From the NCBI GenBank assembly GCA_963739085.1, contig CAVTZA010000007.1, positions 124,001 through 188,000 on the forward strand: a stretch of DNA of 64,000 nucleotides, written 5' to 3'. Position numbers and translations under genes: made by a program. Positions 1-9,400 of the stretch are shown here, piece after piece (position 1 is the stretch's first letter; each line of letters starts with the position of its first letter). Below the pieces are notes generated by a model. The model was not told where the DNA came from, made no database searches, and saw only the letters and a list, made by a program, of their open reading frames with translations. The stretch comes from DATFQE01 sp963739085 (GTDB lineage: Bacteria > Actinomycetota > Thermoleophilia > Gaiellales > Gaiellaceae).

Positions 1-758
1 CGGCCCTGGAAGACGGCGGGGAGGGTGAAGCGGATCTCGCCGTTGGTCTCCGTCTCGACCGGGCTGGTGAAGACCTCGCCGTCGGGCATGTTGTAGATCC
101 CGTACGACGGCTGCCAGGTGCGGCCCGCGACGCCGAGCTCGAGGTCGGTGTCGGGCCCGACGATGCGGATCTCGCGCGTGTCGGCGAGCTCGCCGGCGCG
201 CGCGGTCAGCTCCTCGCGCACTTGCTGCCAGTGCGCGACCGGGTCCTCGTCGCCGTCGACGTGGCAGGCGCGGAAGACGAAGTCCTCGTACTCGCGCAGC
301 GACATCTCGGCGTCCTGGGCATGGCCGTTCGTCGGCAGCAGCGTGCCGACCCAGCGCATCTCGCCGCGGCCGATCCGCTCCCAGCGGCGGTTGACGAGGC
401 TGCGCTCCGCCGCGTAGACCTGGCCGTGCGCCTCGGCGTCTGCCCGTGAGAACGCGCGCGTGTTCACCTCGGACCAGATCGTGACCTCGGCGTCGAGGCG
501 GTCGACCTCGCGAAGCGCGAGGTCGGGGACGAACTCCCGCTGCTCCTTCGAGCCCTCGTTGACGAGGATCTCGCTGAGGCCCTCGAGCGCGATGTTGGCG
601 TATGCGTGCGCGCCGCGTCTGAGCGCGGCCCGCTGGAGCGCCAGAACGAGCGGCGCCGCCGCGTCGCTCGAGTTGATCCGCAGCACCTCGCCTTCGCCGA
701 GCCCCAGGGAGTAGTCGACGAGGAGCGTCCCCAGGCGCTCGACGCGCGGGTCGCCCAC
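1..758 (-). CDS. M29-family aminopeptidase (AmpS/AmpT-like), C-terminal part cut off by the window edge
   Basis: Continuous minus-strand frame of about 252 codons open at base 1. The GTG start overlaps the stop of the upstream gene (TAGTG), suggesting translational coupling. Near the edge it carries the motif NMPDGEVFTSPVE, typical of clan MQ family M29 metallo-aminopeptidases, preceded by the family's N-terminal domain with acidic residues around EVNTRAF. Family members are cytoplasmic, cobalt- or zinc-dependent dimers that remove N-terminal residues from peptides. Most metal ligands would lie beyond the window edge, so activity cannot be judged. The family call rests on the PDGEVFTSP signature and on overall residue pattern. 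Confidence 0.8.
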   Translation of the reverse strand, partial: MGDPRVERLGTLLVDYSLGLGEGEVLRINSSDAAAPLVLALQRAALRRGAHAYANIALEGLSEILVNEGSKEQREFVPDLALREVDRLDAEVTIWSEVNTRAFSRADAEAHGQVYAAERSLVNRRWERIGRGEMRWVGTLLPTNGHAQDAEMSLREYEDFVFRACHVDGDEDPVAHWQQVREELTARAGELADTREIRIVGPDTDLELGVAGRTWQPSYGIYNMPDGEVFTSPVETETNGEIRFTLPAVFQG

Positions 759-2341
759 TAGCGCTTCTTCTTCGGAGCCAGCACCGCGAAGGGCTTGCTC
801 ACGAAGAAGCTCTTCCGAGTCGGATTCATCTCGGCGAACAGCTGCACCGCATAGACGTAGTACCCCTGCTTCAGCGTCCGGCGCGGGAAGCGGATGACGC
901 TCTCGCGGTAGGCCTGGACCTTGCCGGACTTTGCGAGCACCGCGCCACGAGGCTTGGCGCGGACGAGTGCGGCGCGAATCCTGGTGCGCGCCTTGCCGGT
1001 CGGGGTGACGCGGCGCGGCACGCGGAAGACACCGGCGAAGTAGTTCGCGGACTCGAACGCCGTCGCCACGGTCGTCCAGGTGCGCGTCTTCGCCGCCACC
1101 GAGCGCTTGAACGGGAAGCGCGTCGAGGGGCCGATCACCGACGTCGCGTGCCGCCACGCGGTCGTGATCCCGCCGCAGCGGCCGCCGGTGCGCGCGATCG
1201 TCGCCTTGACGCTGTCGTAGGACGGCCGCCGGCTGCCGTCGGCCCGGACGAGCCCCGACTGCCAGCGATCGAGGTTGGGGTCGTCGATCAGGTGGAAGAA
1301 GAGCAGCGACCGTACGGAGGGGTCGCAGGCGATGAACGGAATCGCCTGCGAGTAGATCTCGGCCTGCGTCGCCTCGTCGGTCGTCGCGACGTTCTCCTTG
1401 CCGAAGTAGGCGCCGCGGGCGCTCGGCACGATCTCGACCTGCCAGCCGACCTCGTTGAGCCGGAACCTCAGCGAGTCGGCAGCGGCGAGCGAGGCCAGCG
1501 AGCCGAAGCTGCCGAACGACGACTCCGGGAAGACGGGCTGACCGGTGCCGTAGAAGGCGTCCCAGACCTCCTGCTTGATCCGGTCGACGTTCGCCAGCCC
1601 CGCGTTCGGCCACTGGTAGCCGCGCCCGAGCGGGTCGGTCGAGAGGTTCGGGAAGGGGTGGAAGCTGAGCTCGTCCATGATCGGGCGCGTGCGCTTGCTC
1701 CGCTTGTAGGCGGCGCCCATGTCGCGGATGCACCGCACCGGCGAGGTGGACGGGTTCGACCGGGCGGCCGCGTTGTCGTTACCGCGCGGCGAGAGCCCGA
1801 TGCCGATCACGTTGAGCGCGGGGTTCACGCCCTTGAGCGTGTCGTAGACGGAAGCCAGCAGGCCCTCGTAGGCGCCGCACGAGACCGACTTGCCGTTGGG
1901 CCCGTACTGGGGCTGCCAGAAGCTGTTGACGTTCGGCTCGTTGCCGACGATGAAGTCGCGGACGGTGGGGAAGCGCCGCGCCACCTGCGCCGTCCAGGCC
2001 GCGAACTGGCCGGCGGACGCCGGCGAATCGCTGATCGCGCGCGGGCGTAGCGGGTAGAGCGAGAGCACGACGTTGACGCCGCGCTTCCGGGCCTCGGCGA
2101 GTGCGCGGTCGATGCCGGCCTCGAACGGGATCGTCGTCGGCGCCGCAGGATCCCACTTGACGGCCACACGGTTCTCGCGCAGGCCGACGTCGGCCATGGT
2201 GTCGTAGAAGCCGGCGCCCGCGTCGGCCGCTCCGATCGGCAGGTCGTCGCTGACGCCGACCGTGATGTCCGCCGAGCCCGGCGCGGAGAGCGCGAGCGCG
2301 GTCAGGGCGCACGCGAATATGGCGATCGTCGTCTTCCTCAT
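758..2341 (-). CDS. Secreted glycoside-hydrolase-like protein, clan A (GH39/GH5-like), paralogue 1
   Basis: 527 aa with a signal peptide (MRKTTIAIF, then an alanine/leucine-rich core to about residue 24). A TIM-barrel-like domain follows: VAVKWDP, then VVLSLYPL, then GNEPN with the presumed acid/base Glu at about 135, then a later NEVGWQ with the candidate nucleophile Glu. Residues 400-527 form a separate C-terminal domain rich in Arg/Lys and aromatics, shared with the protein at 29080-30603. The NEP and EVG pattern is characteristic of clan GH-A hydrolases; substrate is unknown. It is exported and ends one base into the downstream aminopeptidase start. A third paralogue is a lipoprotein at 37666-38808. 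Confidence 0.75.
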   Translation of the reverse strand: MRKTTIAIFACALTALALSAPGSADITVGVSDDLPIGAADAGAGFYDTMADVGLRENRVAVKWDPAAPTTIPFEAGIDRALAEARKRGVNVVLSLYPLRPRAISDSPASAGQFAAWTAQVARRFPTVRDFIVGNEPNVNSFWQPQYGPNGKSVSCGAYEGLLASVYDTLKGVNPALNVIGIGLSPRGNDNAAARSNPSTSPVRCIRDMGAAYKRSKRTRPIMDELSFHPFPNLSTDPLGRGYQWPNAGLANVDRIKQEVWDAFYGTGQPVFPESSFGSFGSLASLAAADSLRFRLNEVGWQVEIVPSARGAYFGKENVATTDEATQAEIYSQAIPFIACDPSVRSLLFFHLIDDPNLDRWQSGLVRADGSRRPSYDSVKATIARTGGRCGGITTAWRHATSVIGPSTRFPFKRSVAAKTRTWTTVATAFESANYFAGVFRVPRRVTPTGKARTRIRAALVRAKPRGAVLAKSGKVQAYRESVIRFPRRTLKQGYYVYAVQLFAEMNPTRKSFFVSKPFAVLAPKKKR

Positions 2342-2389
2342 CCGAGACCCCCTGCGAATCGACTCACATCAGCATCTCACGCGGTGCGG

Positions 2390-3421
2390 CTAGCTTCCAG
2401 CGCGCTCCTGCACCGCGCGCAACAGTGTGCCTGCGCCGAAGCGCACCGGGTCGTCGGCCGGCAGGCCCGTCTCCTCCGCGGCCTCCGCGATCGCCTCCTT
2501 CGCCGCGTCCTCCTCGAGCTCGGCGGTGTTGACCGCGATCGCCGCCACCCGGGCGGGGCGGGCAGGCAGCGAGATGCGCTCGTGCAGCTCGACCAACTCG
2601 GGAAGCGGCGGGATCGGGTGGCCCGGGAAGCCCTCGACCTCGCGCGCGCCGGCCTTGTGGCAGAGCACGAAGAGGTGCGGCGCGGAGCCGTGGATCAGGC
2701 CGAGCGTGACGCCCGAGTAGGCCGGGTGCGCGAGCGAGCCCTGGCCCTCGACGAACAGCAGCTCTCCCCCGCGCCTGCCGCCCTCGACGACGAGCCACTC
2801 GGCCGCCCCGGCGAGGAAGTCCGAGATCACGGCGTCGACGGCGATGCCCCAACCGGCGATCGCGATCCCGGTCTGCCCGGTCGGGACGAACACCGACTTC
2901 AGCCCCTGCTTGCGCGCCTCGAGATCGAGCTCGACGGCGACCGTCTTCTTGCCGATCGCGCAGTCCGAGCCGACGGTGAGCACGATCGTGCCCGGCACCT
3001 TCAGGTTCTCGCCCGTCGGGACGCTCAGGCCGGGCGGCGGCTTGCGCAGGTCGCGCAGCTCGACCCGGTGCCTGGCCGCGAGCTCGGCGAGCTCGGGGTC
3101 GTCGCTGATGAACTCGTGCAACCCGCTCTCGACGTCGAGCCCTTTCGCGATCGAGCTCTTGAGCAGCTCGCGCCAGGCCGGCGGGAAGCGCCCGCCCTGG
3201 GTCGCCACCCCGACGATCGCGGTCGTCGGGTTGAAGCAGAGGGCGTCGTTGACGGTCCCGACGACCGGGATGCCGTCCATCGTCTCCCCGGCCCGCGTCG
3301 AGTCGAGCACCGCGACCACAGGGTGCGGCGAGTAGCGGATGACCCCGCGCGCCGTCTTCCCGTAGTGGGGATCGCCGCTCTTGCCCTCAGCGAGGACTAA
3401 GTACCGTTTCCGTGACTCCAA
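2390..3421 (-). CDS. dgcN: DUF1611 protein, DgcN-like, D-glutamate catabolism
   Basis: 343 aa with the DUF1611 architecture: an N-terminal Rossmann-like domain (VVAVLDSTRAG, then a GVATQGG stretch) and a C-terminal P-loop domain with GSDCAIGKKT at about residue 177. Proteins of this family are reported as N-acetyltransferases acting on D-glutamate (or related D-amino acids), working with the epimerase DgcA. The next gene is exactly such an enolase-superfamily epimerase and overlaps by 35 bp, so the pair is almost certainly co-translated. The assignment follows family and context; substrate is inferred. Confidence 0.8.
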   Translation of the reverse strand: MESRKRYLVLAEGKSGDPHYGKTARGVIRYSPHPVVAVLDSTRAGETMDGIPVVGTVNDALCFNPTTAIVGVATQGGRFPPAWRELLKSSIAKGLDVESGLHEFISDDPELAELAARHRVELRDLRKPPPGLSVPTGENLKVPGTIVLTVGSDCAIGKKTVAVELDLEARKQGLKSVFVPTGQTGIAIAGWGIAVDAVISDFLAGAAEWLVVEGGRRGGELLFVEGQGSLAHPAYSGVTLGLIHGSAPHLFVLCHKAGAREVEGFPGHPIPPLPELVELHERISLPARPARVAAIAVNTAELEEDAAKEAIAEAAEETGLPADDPVRFGAGTLLRAVQERAGS

Positions 3422-4412
3422 GACCTGGTGCCGAGGACGGTGTCTGGACGCCGTCGACGAGCTGCACGCCCGGCCACGGGTCGTTCGCGAGCAGGAGGTT
3501 GCCGTCGAGGTCGACGTGGTCGCAGAGGCTTGCGATCTGGCAGCCGGCGGAGATGCCGAGGCCGGACTCGACCATGCAGCCGAGCATCACGCCGAGCCCG
3601 AGCGCGCGCGCCGCGTGCGCCATCCGCACGGCCTCGCGGATCCCGCCGGACTTCGCGAGCTTGATGTTGATCCCGTGCGCGCGCTCGGCGCAGTCGGCGA
3701 CATCGCCGAGCGTGTGGCAGTCCTCGTCGACGTAGATCGGGAGCGGCGAGCGCGCCTTGAGCTCGGGCCCGCCGGGGTCTCCCGCCGGGAGCGGCTGCTC
3801 GCAGTACTCGACGCCGAGCTCGGCGAGCTGCGGAAGCGCGTCCAACGCCTGCTCGAGCGACCAGGCCTCGTTGACGTCCACCTGGAGCGGGACGTCCGCG
3901 ACGCCCCGGACCGCGCGCACGCGCTCGACGTCGAGCCCGTCGCCGCCGCCGATCTTCAGCTTCAGGCGCTTGAAGCGGCCGGCGACTCGCTCCGCCCTCC
4001 GCCCCATGTCGTCGGGATCGCCGAGCCAGACGGTCCAGCTCGTCGGCGGCCCGGTCTGCGGCAGCCCGAGGAGGCGCCAGACCGGGACGCCGAGCAGCTT
4101 CCCGCACAGGTCGTACAGCGCGGCGTCGATCGCCGCCTTCGCCGCCTGCTCTCCGGGCCGCTCGGCGAAGCGTGATTCGATCTCCTCGAGCGCGAACGGA
4201 TCGTCGCCGAGGAGCTCGCCGGCCTCGTCGAGGAACGCCAGCGTCGACGCCGCCGACTCGTCGTAGTGCTCGATCGGCGCGGCCTCGCCGTAACCGGTCT
4301 GCCCTTCGTGCGTGATCCCGACGTGGACGACCTCGGCCTCGTCCTCGGACCCGCGCGAGATCGTGAACGTCTCGGCGAGCGTGAGCGTCGCCTTCCTGGC
4401 GGTCAGCTCCAC
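3387..4412 (-). CDS. dgcA: Enolase-superfamily epimerase (DgcA / dipeptide epimerase-like)
   Basis: 341 aa. It shows the muconate-lactonizing-enzyme subgroup pattern: N-terminal capping domain, then KLKIGGGD carrying the KxK catalytic base, VDVNEAW (metal-ligand Asp), YCEQPLP (Glu), YVDEDC (Asp) and NIKLAKSGG (the opposing catalytic Lys). This acid-base pair racemises the alpha carbon of an acylated amino acid or dipeptide. Next to a DUF1611/DgcN gene the likely role is N-acetyl-D-glutamate epimerisation; L-Ala-D/L-Glu epimerase is the alternative. First gene of the two-gene minus-strand operon. Confidence 0.85.
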   Translation of the reverse strand: MELTARKATLTLAETFTISRGSEDEAEVVHVGITHEGQTGYGEAAPIEHYDESAASTLAFLDEAGELLGDDPFALEEIESRFAERPGEQAAKAAIDAALYDLCGKLLGVPVWRLLGLPQTGPPTSWTVWLGDPDDMGRRAERVAGRFKRLKLKIGGGDGLDVERVRAVRGVADVPLQVDVNEAWSLEQALDALPQLAELGVEYCEQPLPAGDPGGPELKARSPLPIYVDEDCHTLGDVADCAERAHGINIKLAKSGGIREAVRMAHAARALGLGVMLGCMVESGLGISAGCQIASLCDHVDLDGNLLLANDPWPGVQLVDGVQTPSSAPGLGVTETVLSPR

Positions 4413-4489
4413 GATATTGGAAACTTCATCGGAACCGGGTTAGGATCTCGCGCGGCATTCGTCTGGGGAACTCTAGAAGGGGGACAAGG

Positions 4490-5454
4490 ATGAAGGTGGT
4501 TCGAGTTCGCCGTAGGCACGCGCTGCTGTTCGCCCTGGCAGCGGCAACGGCGGTCTACATGAGCTTTGCGGTCTCGCCGGCGGCGGCCGTGCCCGTGAGC
4601 GGCGCGACGGTGAGCAGTGAGCTCTGCGGCTTCAGCAGCGTCGAGGCGCTCGCGACGAGCACCACGGCGCGCGGCATCGACAAGGCCCGTGAGCCCGAGC
4701 TGAGCGAGATCGCCGAGGAGGTGCCGGAGAGCGCAAAGGGCAAGGGCGGCAAGCGCTTCGCCGCCACGATCCCCGTGTACATCCACGTGATCACGGCCGG
4801 CGCGACCGGGAACGTCTCGCAGACGACGATCGACGAGCAGATGGGGGCGTTGAACCTGTCGTACGGCGGCTTCTACGGCGGAGCCAACACCGGCTTCTCG
4901 TTCCGGCTCGCCGGCGTCACGCGCACGGACAACGCGGCCTGGCACTTCATGAGGGCAGGCTCGAACGACGAACGTGCCGCAAAGCGCGCGCTCCACCAAG
5001 GTGGGACGAATGCGCTGAACATCTACACGGTCGACGGGGGCGCGTTCCTCGGGTGGGCCTACTACCCGAAGACCGCCAAGAACCGGCTGTATCTCGACGG
5101 GATCGTCATCGATTACCGGTCGATGCCGGGCGGTCCGTACGGCTCGCAGTTCAGCCTCGGCTTCACGGTGACCCACGAGGCGGGTCACTGGCTGAACCTG
5201 GCACACACGTTCGAACGGGGTGCAGCGAGCACGGCGACCAGGTGACCGACACGCCGCCGGAGCGGACCCCGACGTCCGGCTGCCCGCTGGGCAAGGACAC
5301 GTGCACGGATCCGGGCGCCGACCCGATCCGAAACTACATGGACTACTCGTGGGACTCCTGCTACACGGAGTTCACGCCTGGTCAGACGACCCGCATGCAG
5401 GACGCATACCTCTTCTTCCGCGCGTGCCAGCAGCGAAGCGGAGAACGTACGTGA
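4490..5454 (+). CDS. Secreted M43-type zinc metalloprotease, copy 1 (one frameshift)
   Basis: Signal peptide after ATG 4490 (basic start, LFALAAATAVYMSFAV core, then VSPAAA). The mature protein has the M43 (pappalysin/cytophagalysin) layout: IPVYIHVITAG, TTIDEQ, LGWAYYP, then HEAGHWLNLAHTF with the zinc-binding HExxHxxGxxH-like spacing, then PTSGCP, NYMDYSWDSC (the Met-turn region with Cys pair) and EFTPGQ. The frame breaks near 5216 just after HTFE and resumes one base out, so one extra C or a two-base loss is implied. Upstream AGAAGGGGGA serves as ribosome site. The next gene begins with an overlapping GTGA. Whether the break is real is unknown. Confidence 0.75.
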
Positions 5455-6440
5455 AGCGATTCCTGATCCTCCTGACCATCACGTCCTGGCGGTGGCGGCG
5501 GCGACGACCGCAACGGCCGGGGCCGGCACGACCGTCATCGAGCGGCAGTGGCGGCCTCGGCCTTCTGCGACGACGTCGGCGTTCGACAGCCTCGCGGCGC
5601 TCCAGCCGTCGGGGACGGCCCGCGGCGTGGCCCGCGAACCGGTGCTCCGGAACAGCACCGGTCAACAGCGACATCCCCGGGTCTGGCGCCGAAGGTCCCG
5701 GCGAACTTCAGCGCCTCGGTGCCCGTGTACTTCCATGTCGTCACGAACGGCACGACCGGGAACGTCTCCAACACGACCATCGACGAGCAGATGGCCGTGT
5801 TCAACATGGCGTTCGCCGGCATGTTCGGCGGCTCCAACGCGAAGATCTCGTTCACGCTCGCGGGCGTCGACCGCACGAACAACGCCGCCTGGTTCGACGC
5901 GGAGCCGGGAAGCGCCGAGGAAGTCGCGATGAAGACGGCCTCAAGAAGGGCGACTCGGCCGCGCTCAACGTGTACTCGACGAGCGGGGCGCAGGACTTCT
6001 TCCTGGGCTGGGCCTACTACCCGAGCATCACGGTGCAGCAGAAGGCCTCGGTGCTCGACGGCGTCGTCATCAACTGGGGCTCCATGCCCGGCGGGCCGTT
6101 CGGCACAGCCTTCTCGCTCGGCCAGACGCTGACGCACGAGGCGGGCCACTGGCTCGGTCTCGCCCACACGTTCGAGGGCCACTGCAACGGCAAGGGCGAC
6201 GGCATCGGCGACACGCCGCCGGAGTTCGAGCCGACGAGCGGGTGCCCCGTGGGCAAGAACACCTGTCCGCAGCCCGGGCTCGACCCGATCCACAACTACA
6301 TGGACTACTCGTTCGACAGCTGCTACGAGGAGTTCACGCCCGACCAGGTCGGCCGGATGCAGCAGCAGTGGCTGCACTGGCGCCTGAAGCGGGCCAGGCG
6401 CACGCGGCGGCGGGCCGGTTTCGAGCCGGCCCGCCGCTAG
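5451..6440 (+). pseudogene. Secreted M43-type metalloprotease, copy 2, multiply frameshifted
   Basis: Tandem paralogue of the preceding gene, starting at GTG 5451 (overlap GTGA) with a short hydrophobic start VKRFLILLTIT. Recognisable segments lie in three frames: a signal-peptide remainder (AAATTATAGAG), AASAFCDDV, LAALQPSGTARGV, then VPVYFHVVTNG to EEVAMKT, and finally LKKGDSAALN through FLGWAYYP, HEAGHWLGLAHTF and NYMDYSFDSC to the stop. At least four frame changes lie between 5480 and 5950, whereas the zinc-site half is intact. It is a decayed copy or an error-rich stretch of assembly. The intact C-terminal half aligns closely with copy 1. Confidence 0.7.
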
Positions 6441-6454
6441 ACTGAGTCGGTCCC

Positions 6455-6527
6455 GCGCCAGTAGCTCAGGGGATAGAGCGCGCGCCTCCGGAGCGCGAGG
6501 TCGCAGGTTCGATTCCTGCCTGGCGCA
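6455..6527 (+). tRNA. tRNA-Arg (CCG)
   Basis: 73-nt cloverleaf: acceptor GCGCCAG pairing with CTGGCGC, D-arm GCTC/GAGC, anticodon loop CTCCGGA (anticodon CCG), T-arm GCAGG/CCTGC with loop TTCGATT, discriminator A. No CCA is encoded (ATGCC follows). Confidence 0.96.
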
Positions 6528-6708
6528 TGCCCCGCTTGAATAGCGGGATTGCGGAGAAGCCGGCGGGAACGAATTTGCAAATCCCCGTCAGCCTCGTCCT
6601 CGCCGACCCGTGTAGATGTCGCCGGTCGTCGTGGTGGACGAGCGGCCGCGGCGACTACAGGCGCTCAGTCAGCGAGCTCGACCGCGAGCTCGTCGAAGCA
6701 ATTCACCA

Positions 6709-6906
6709 TCAGTAGCCCTGGACGTCCAGAAGGACGTACCAGAGCGCGAAGGCAAGCGCGCTGGTCGTCATCAAGGCGAACCCGGGACCGACCTCGCTCT
6801 TGCTCCAAGCACGGACGGCCAGGATCACGCCGGCGATCGGAAACAGCACGGCCCACACGTAGTGGCCGCTCTTCGTCCACGTCTCTGCTCTCGCTGCCTG
6901 CTCCAT
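6709..6906 (-). CDS. Small membrane protein, unknown
   Basis: 65 aa from ATG at 6904-6906. Two hydrophobic segments are visible, YVWAVLFPIAGVILAVRAW and FALMTTSALAFALWYVLL, giving a two-helix hairpin with little soluble sequence. It is similar in shape to many short actinobacterial proteins of unknown role. The upstream frame extension is arginine-rich noise. No neighbour suggests a function. Confidence 0.5.
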   Translation of the reverse strand: MEQAARAETWTKSGHYVWAVLFPIAGVILAVRAWSKSEVGPGFALMTTSALAFALWYVLLDVQGY

Positions 6907-7048
6907 CAGTACCGCTCCTCGAACAGACTTCCTGTCGAGGTCCAGCGTCGCGCACAATCGGCACCAGCCGCATGACCCAGCTGGGTGGTTCGAGCGAAGG
7001 TAGGCCAGGGCCGGGTGGCGAGCCGCACGCCCGGACGCTAGTAGCGAT

Positions 7049-7222
7049 TCACCAGCGCAGGATCGGCGAAGCATCCAGCCGCGCCTGATGCTTGGCGGCG
7101 TCAGGCCCGTGCTCGGGACAGTAGATCGCTGCGAGCGCGCCGTTCCTCTTCCTGGCCGTCGCCCAGCCCTGGCTGGACAGAGATGCTCCCTCCCCCGGCA
7201 CACGTCCACAGATCCCGCACAT
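7049..7222 (-). CDS. Small CxxC protein, possible zinc binder
   Basis: 57 aa from ATG 7220-7222, starting MCGICGRVPGEG and later containing AIYCPEHGP. The CxxC pair and the C..H pair about 30 residues later could hold one zinc ion. The long in-frame extension upstream has no recognisable content. Not recognised as a named family; the Cys/His spacing and the W and G residues between are the only reason to keep it. Confidence 0.4.
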   Translation of the reverse strand: MCGICGRVPGEGASLSSQGWATARKRNGALAAIYCPEHGPDAAKHQARLDASPILRW

Positions 7223-7526
7223 GCGGAGATGCGCCTGGTAGTTCCTGGACTCGAAGGTGTCGCTCCCGCCCGTCACCGGAAGGGTGATACGCGCGAGCGC
7301 CCAGCCCCAGATCACCCTCCCACCAGGACCTCCGAAAACGCGGCTCAGTAGTTGGCGGAACGGTTGTGACGGCTTCCCGCCTGCTGAGCTCGGCACAGGT
7401 TCGCGGCCGGCCCGAGAACTCTCGCTTGACGGCCCACGCGTCGAGTACCCCATTTGTGTCTAGGCGGGTCGCCCACTCGGTGCCATGCTGAGTGTGGCCG
7501 TCGTCCCCTCCAGGAGAGAACGTTCT
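7223..7526. other. Gene-free stretch before the beta-helix protein
   Basis: About 300 bases with no supportable reading frame on either strand. The last 20 bases hold the ribosome site CAGGAGAGAA for the plus-strand gene at 7527. No hairpin followed by a T-run was seen. Confidence 0.4.
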
Positions 7527-8294
7527 ATGCGGATTGCCCTTGCCCTGACCGCTGGTCTGTGCGCGCTCGCGCTCGTTGGGAGCGCGGCGGGGACTCCGGC
7601 TGCCAATCGGGTCTGCAAGGGCAGCGTCTCGGGGCTCGTGCGCGGCAACCTCGTCGTGCCCGCGAGCGCCTCCTGCCGCACGAGGAGCGTCAACGTCCAG
7701 GGGCAGGTCTTCGTCCGCCGCAACGCGACGCTCAACGCGCCGGGTGCGTTCCGTGTCCACGGCAACGTCGTCGTCGCCCGCGGGGCCACGCTCCAGGTGA
7801 CCGGCACCCGGATCTCGATCGGCGGCCAGGTGCTCGCGCAGGGCGCGAAGAAAGTGGCGGTGATTCGGCAGCCGCTGGCCGGCTCCACGGGCACGATCGC
7901 CCGCAACGTCACGCTCCTCGACACCGCGGACGTCACCCTCCTCTCGCTCACGATCGGCGGCCAGGTCGCAGTGCGCGGGGGCGGCGGCGAGGGCGTCGAG
8001 GTCGGAGTGAGCCGGATCCTCCGCTCGCTCGAGGTCTCCGGGGTCCGGATGCTGCACCCGCAGCGACCGCGGGTCTTTTCCGTGCACTCCAACTCGGTCG
8101 GCCACAACCTGACGGTCGAGGACAACGACGCAACCGGCGCGATCTCCTCGCCCTTCATCGGCGCGAACACGCTCGTGAAGGGACACCTCAACTGCAACGG
8201 GAACGTCCCGGACCCGGTCGACAGCGGTCCGGGCGGGGTCCACCCGAACGTCGTGCTGCACGGCAAGAAGCGCGGTCAGTGCAAGTCGCTCTGA
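7527..8294 (+). CDS. Secreted beta-helix / polymer-forming-like protein, unknown
   Basis: 255 aa when started at ATG 7527, chosen because GGAGAGAA lies 8 bases upstream and a signal peptide (MRIALALTAGLCALALVGSAAG) follows directly. The mature part is built from short beta-strand repeats such as GNLVVPASASC, VNVQGQVFV, FRVHGNVVVARGATLQV and LTIGGQVAVRG, resembling right-handed beta-helix or bactofilin-like surfaces. Three cysteines (CKGS, SCRT, NCNG) may form disulphides. No catalytic motif is visible. Probably an exported structural protein. Confidence 0.6.
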   Translation: MRIALALTAGLCALALVGSAAGTPAANRVCKGSVSGLVRGNLVVPASASCRTRSVNVQGQVFVRRNATLNAPGAFRVHGNVVVARGATLQVTGTRISIGGQVLAQGAKKVAVIRQPLAGSTGTIARNVTLLDTADVTLLSLTIGGQVAVRGGGGEGVEVGVSRILRSLEVSGVRMLHPQRPRVFSVHSNSVGHNLTVEDNDATGAISSPFIGANTLVKGHLNCNGNVPDPVDSGPGGVHPNVVLHGKKRGQCKSL

Positions 8295-8415
8295 GCCCGC
8301 GCAGCCGCTTGCTCGGCGCGGACTGACTCGACTTCGACGAATTCATCCGGGCGGCCGCGGACCGTCCTAGTACCATTAGCGCTGATGACGGCGCTGGAAG
8401 ACCCACTCAGTACGT

Positions 8416-9399
8416 ATGCCGAGCCTCCCGCGGATAAAGCGGAGCCGGTCGGTCGCGGGCGCGGCCGGGGTCGCCCCTGCGCCGCGCCAGCTTCCTGAGC
8501 TCGACGCGCACGGGCTGACCTGGGTCCACCTCGAGCGTCCGACCCAGGGCGAGATGTCGGTCCTGGCCGAGCGGTTCGGCTGGCACCCGCTGGACGTCGA
8601 GGATGTGCTCTCGCGCCGCCAGCGGCCCAAGATCGACGAGTACGAGGACTATCGCTTCGTCGTCCTCCACTTCCCCGTCTACGACAAGACGATCGGCCGC
8701 CTGAACGCGGCCGAGCTCGACGTCTTCATGGGGCCGAACTACCTGGTCACGCTGCCGAACGTCGAGCTGCTCCCGGTGACGCGCCTGTTCGCGCGCGCGT
8801 CAGAGGACGAGGAGCTGCGCGAGAGCCTCTTCTCGAAGGGGTCGGGCTACCTGCTCTACCACGTGCTCGACGACCTCTTCGACTACTGCTTCCCGATCCT
8901 CGACAAGATCGGCTACAAGCTCGACCGGATCGAGGACGAGATGTTCGAGGGACGCTCCGAGGAGATCGTCCGCGACATCTCCAACCTCAAGCAAGAGATC
9001 ATCTCCTACCGCAAGATCATCAAGCCCGAGCGCTCCACCCTGCGGCTGCTCGAGCGCCACGTCGAGCGGTTCCTGCCCGAGGAGCTCGACCTCTACTTCG
9101 ACGACATCGTCGACGCGGCCGAGCGGATCTGGGACCTCCTGGACAACTTCAAGGAGGTCGTCGAGGCGCTCGAGGACACGAACGAGTCGGTCATCTCGCA
9201 CCGCCAGAACGACGTCCTGCGCCTGTTGACGATCTTCAGCGTCACGCTGCTCCCGCTCACGGTGCTGACGGGGGTGTTCGGCATGAACGTGGACTTCCCG
9301 GGCGAGAGCACACAGGTGTCGTTCTGGATCGTGCTCGGCGCGATGGCCGCGACGATCGTCGGGCTGCTCGGCTTCTTCCGCTACAAGCGCTGGATCTGA
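8416..9399 (+). CDS. corA: CorA-family magnesium/cobalt transporter
   Basis: 327 aa. A long acidic cytoplasmic domain (WHPLDVEDVLSRRQRPKIDEY, then a coiled-coil-rich stalk) is followed by two C-terminal transmembrane helices. The first ends in the signature GMNVDFPG, and the final helix ends FFRYKRWI. The GMN loop is the selectivity motif of pentameric CorA channels for Mg2+ or Co2+ uptake. Length and the position of the two helices match the family. An alternative upstream ATG at 8384 is out of frame, so the start at 8416 is retained, though GTG starts slightly further in are possible. Confidence 0.9.
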   Translation: MPSLPRIKRSRSVAGAAGVAPAPRQLPELDAHGLTWVHLERPTQGEMSVLAERFGWHPLDVEDVLSRRQRPKIDEYEDYRFVVLHFPVYDKTIGRLNAAELDVFMGPNYLVTLPNVELLPVTRLFARASEDEELRESLFSKGSGYLLYHVLDDLFDYCFPILDKIGYKLDRIEDEMFEGRSEEIVRDISNLKQEIISYRKIIKPERSTLRLLERHVERFLPEELDLYFDDIVDAAERIWDLLDNFKEVVEALEDTNESVISHRQNDVLRLLTIFSVTLLPLTVLTGVFGMNVDFPGESTQVSFWIVLGAMAATIVGLLGFFRYKRWI

Positions 9400-9400
9400 G

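Noticed and set aside
5372..6377. Minus-strand frames opposite the M43 proteases
   Set aside because: Antisense shadows; the zinc motif and signal peptides are on the plus strand.
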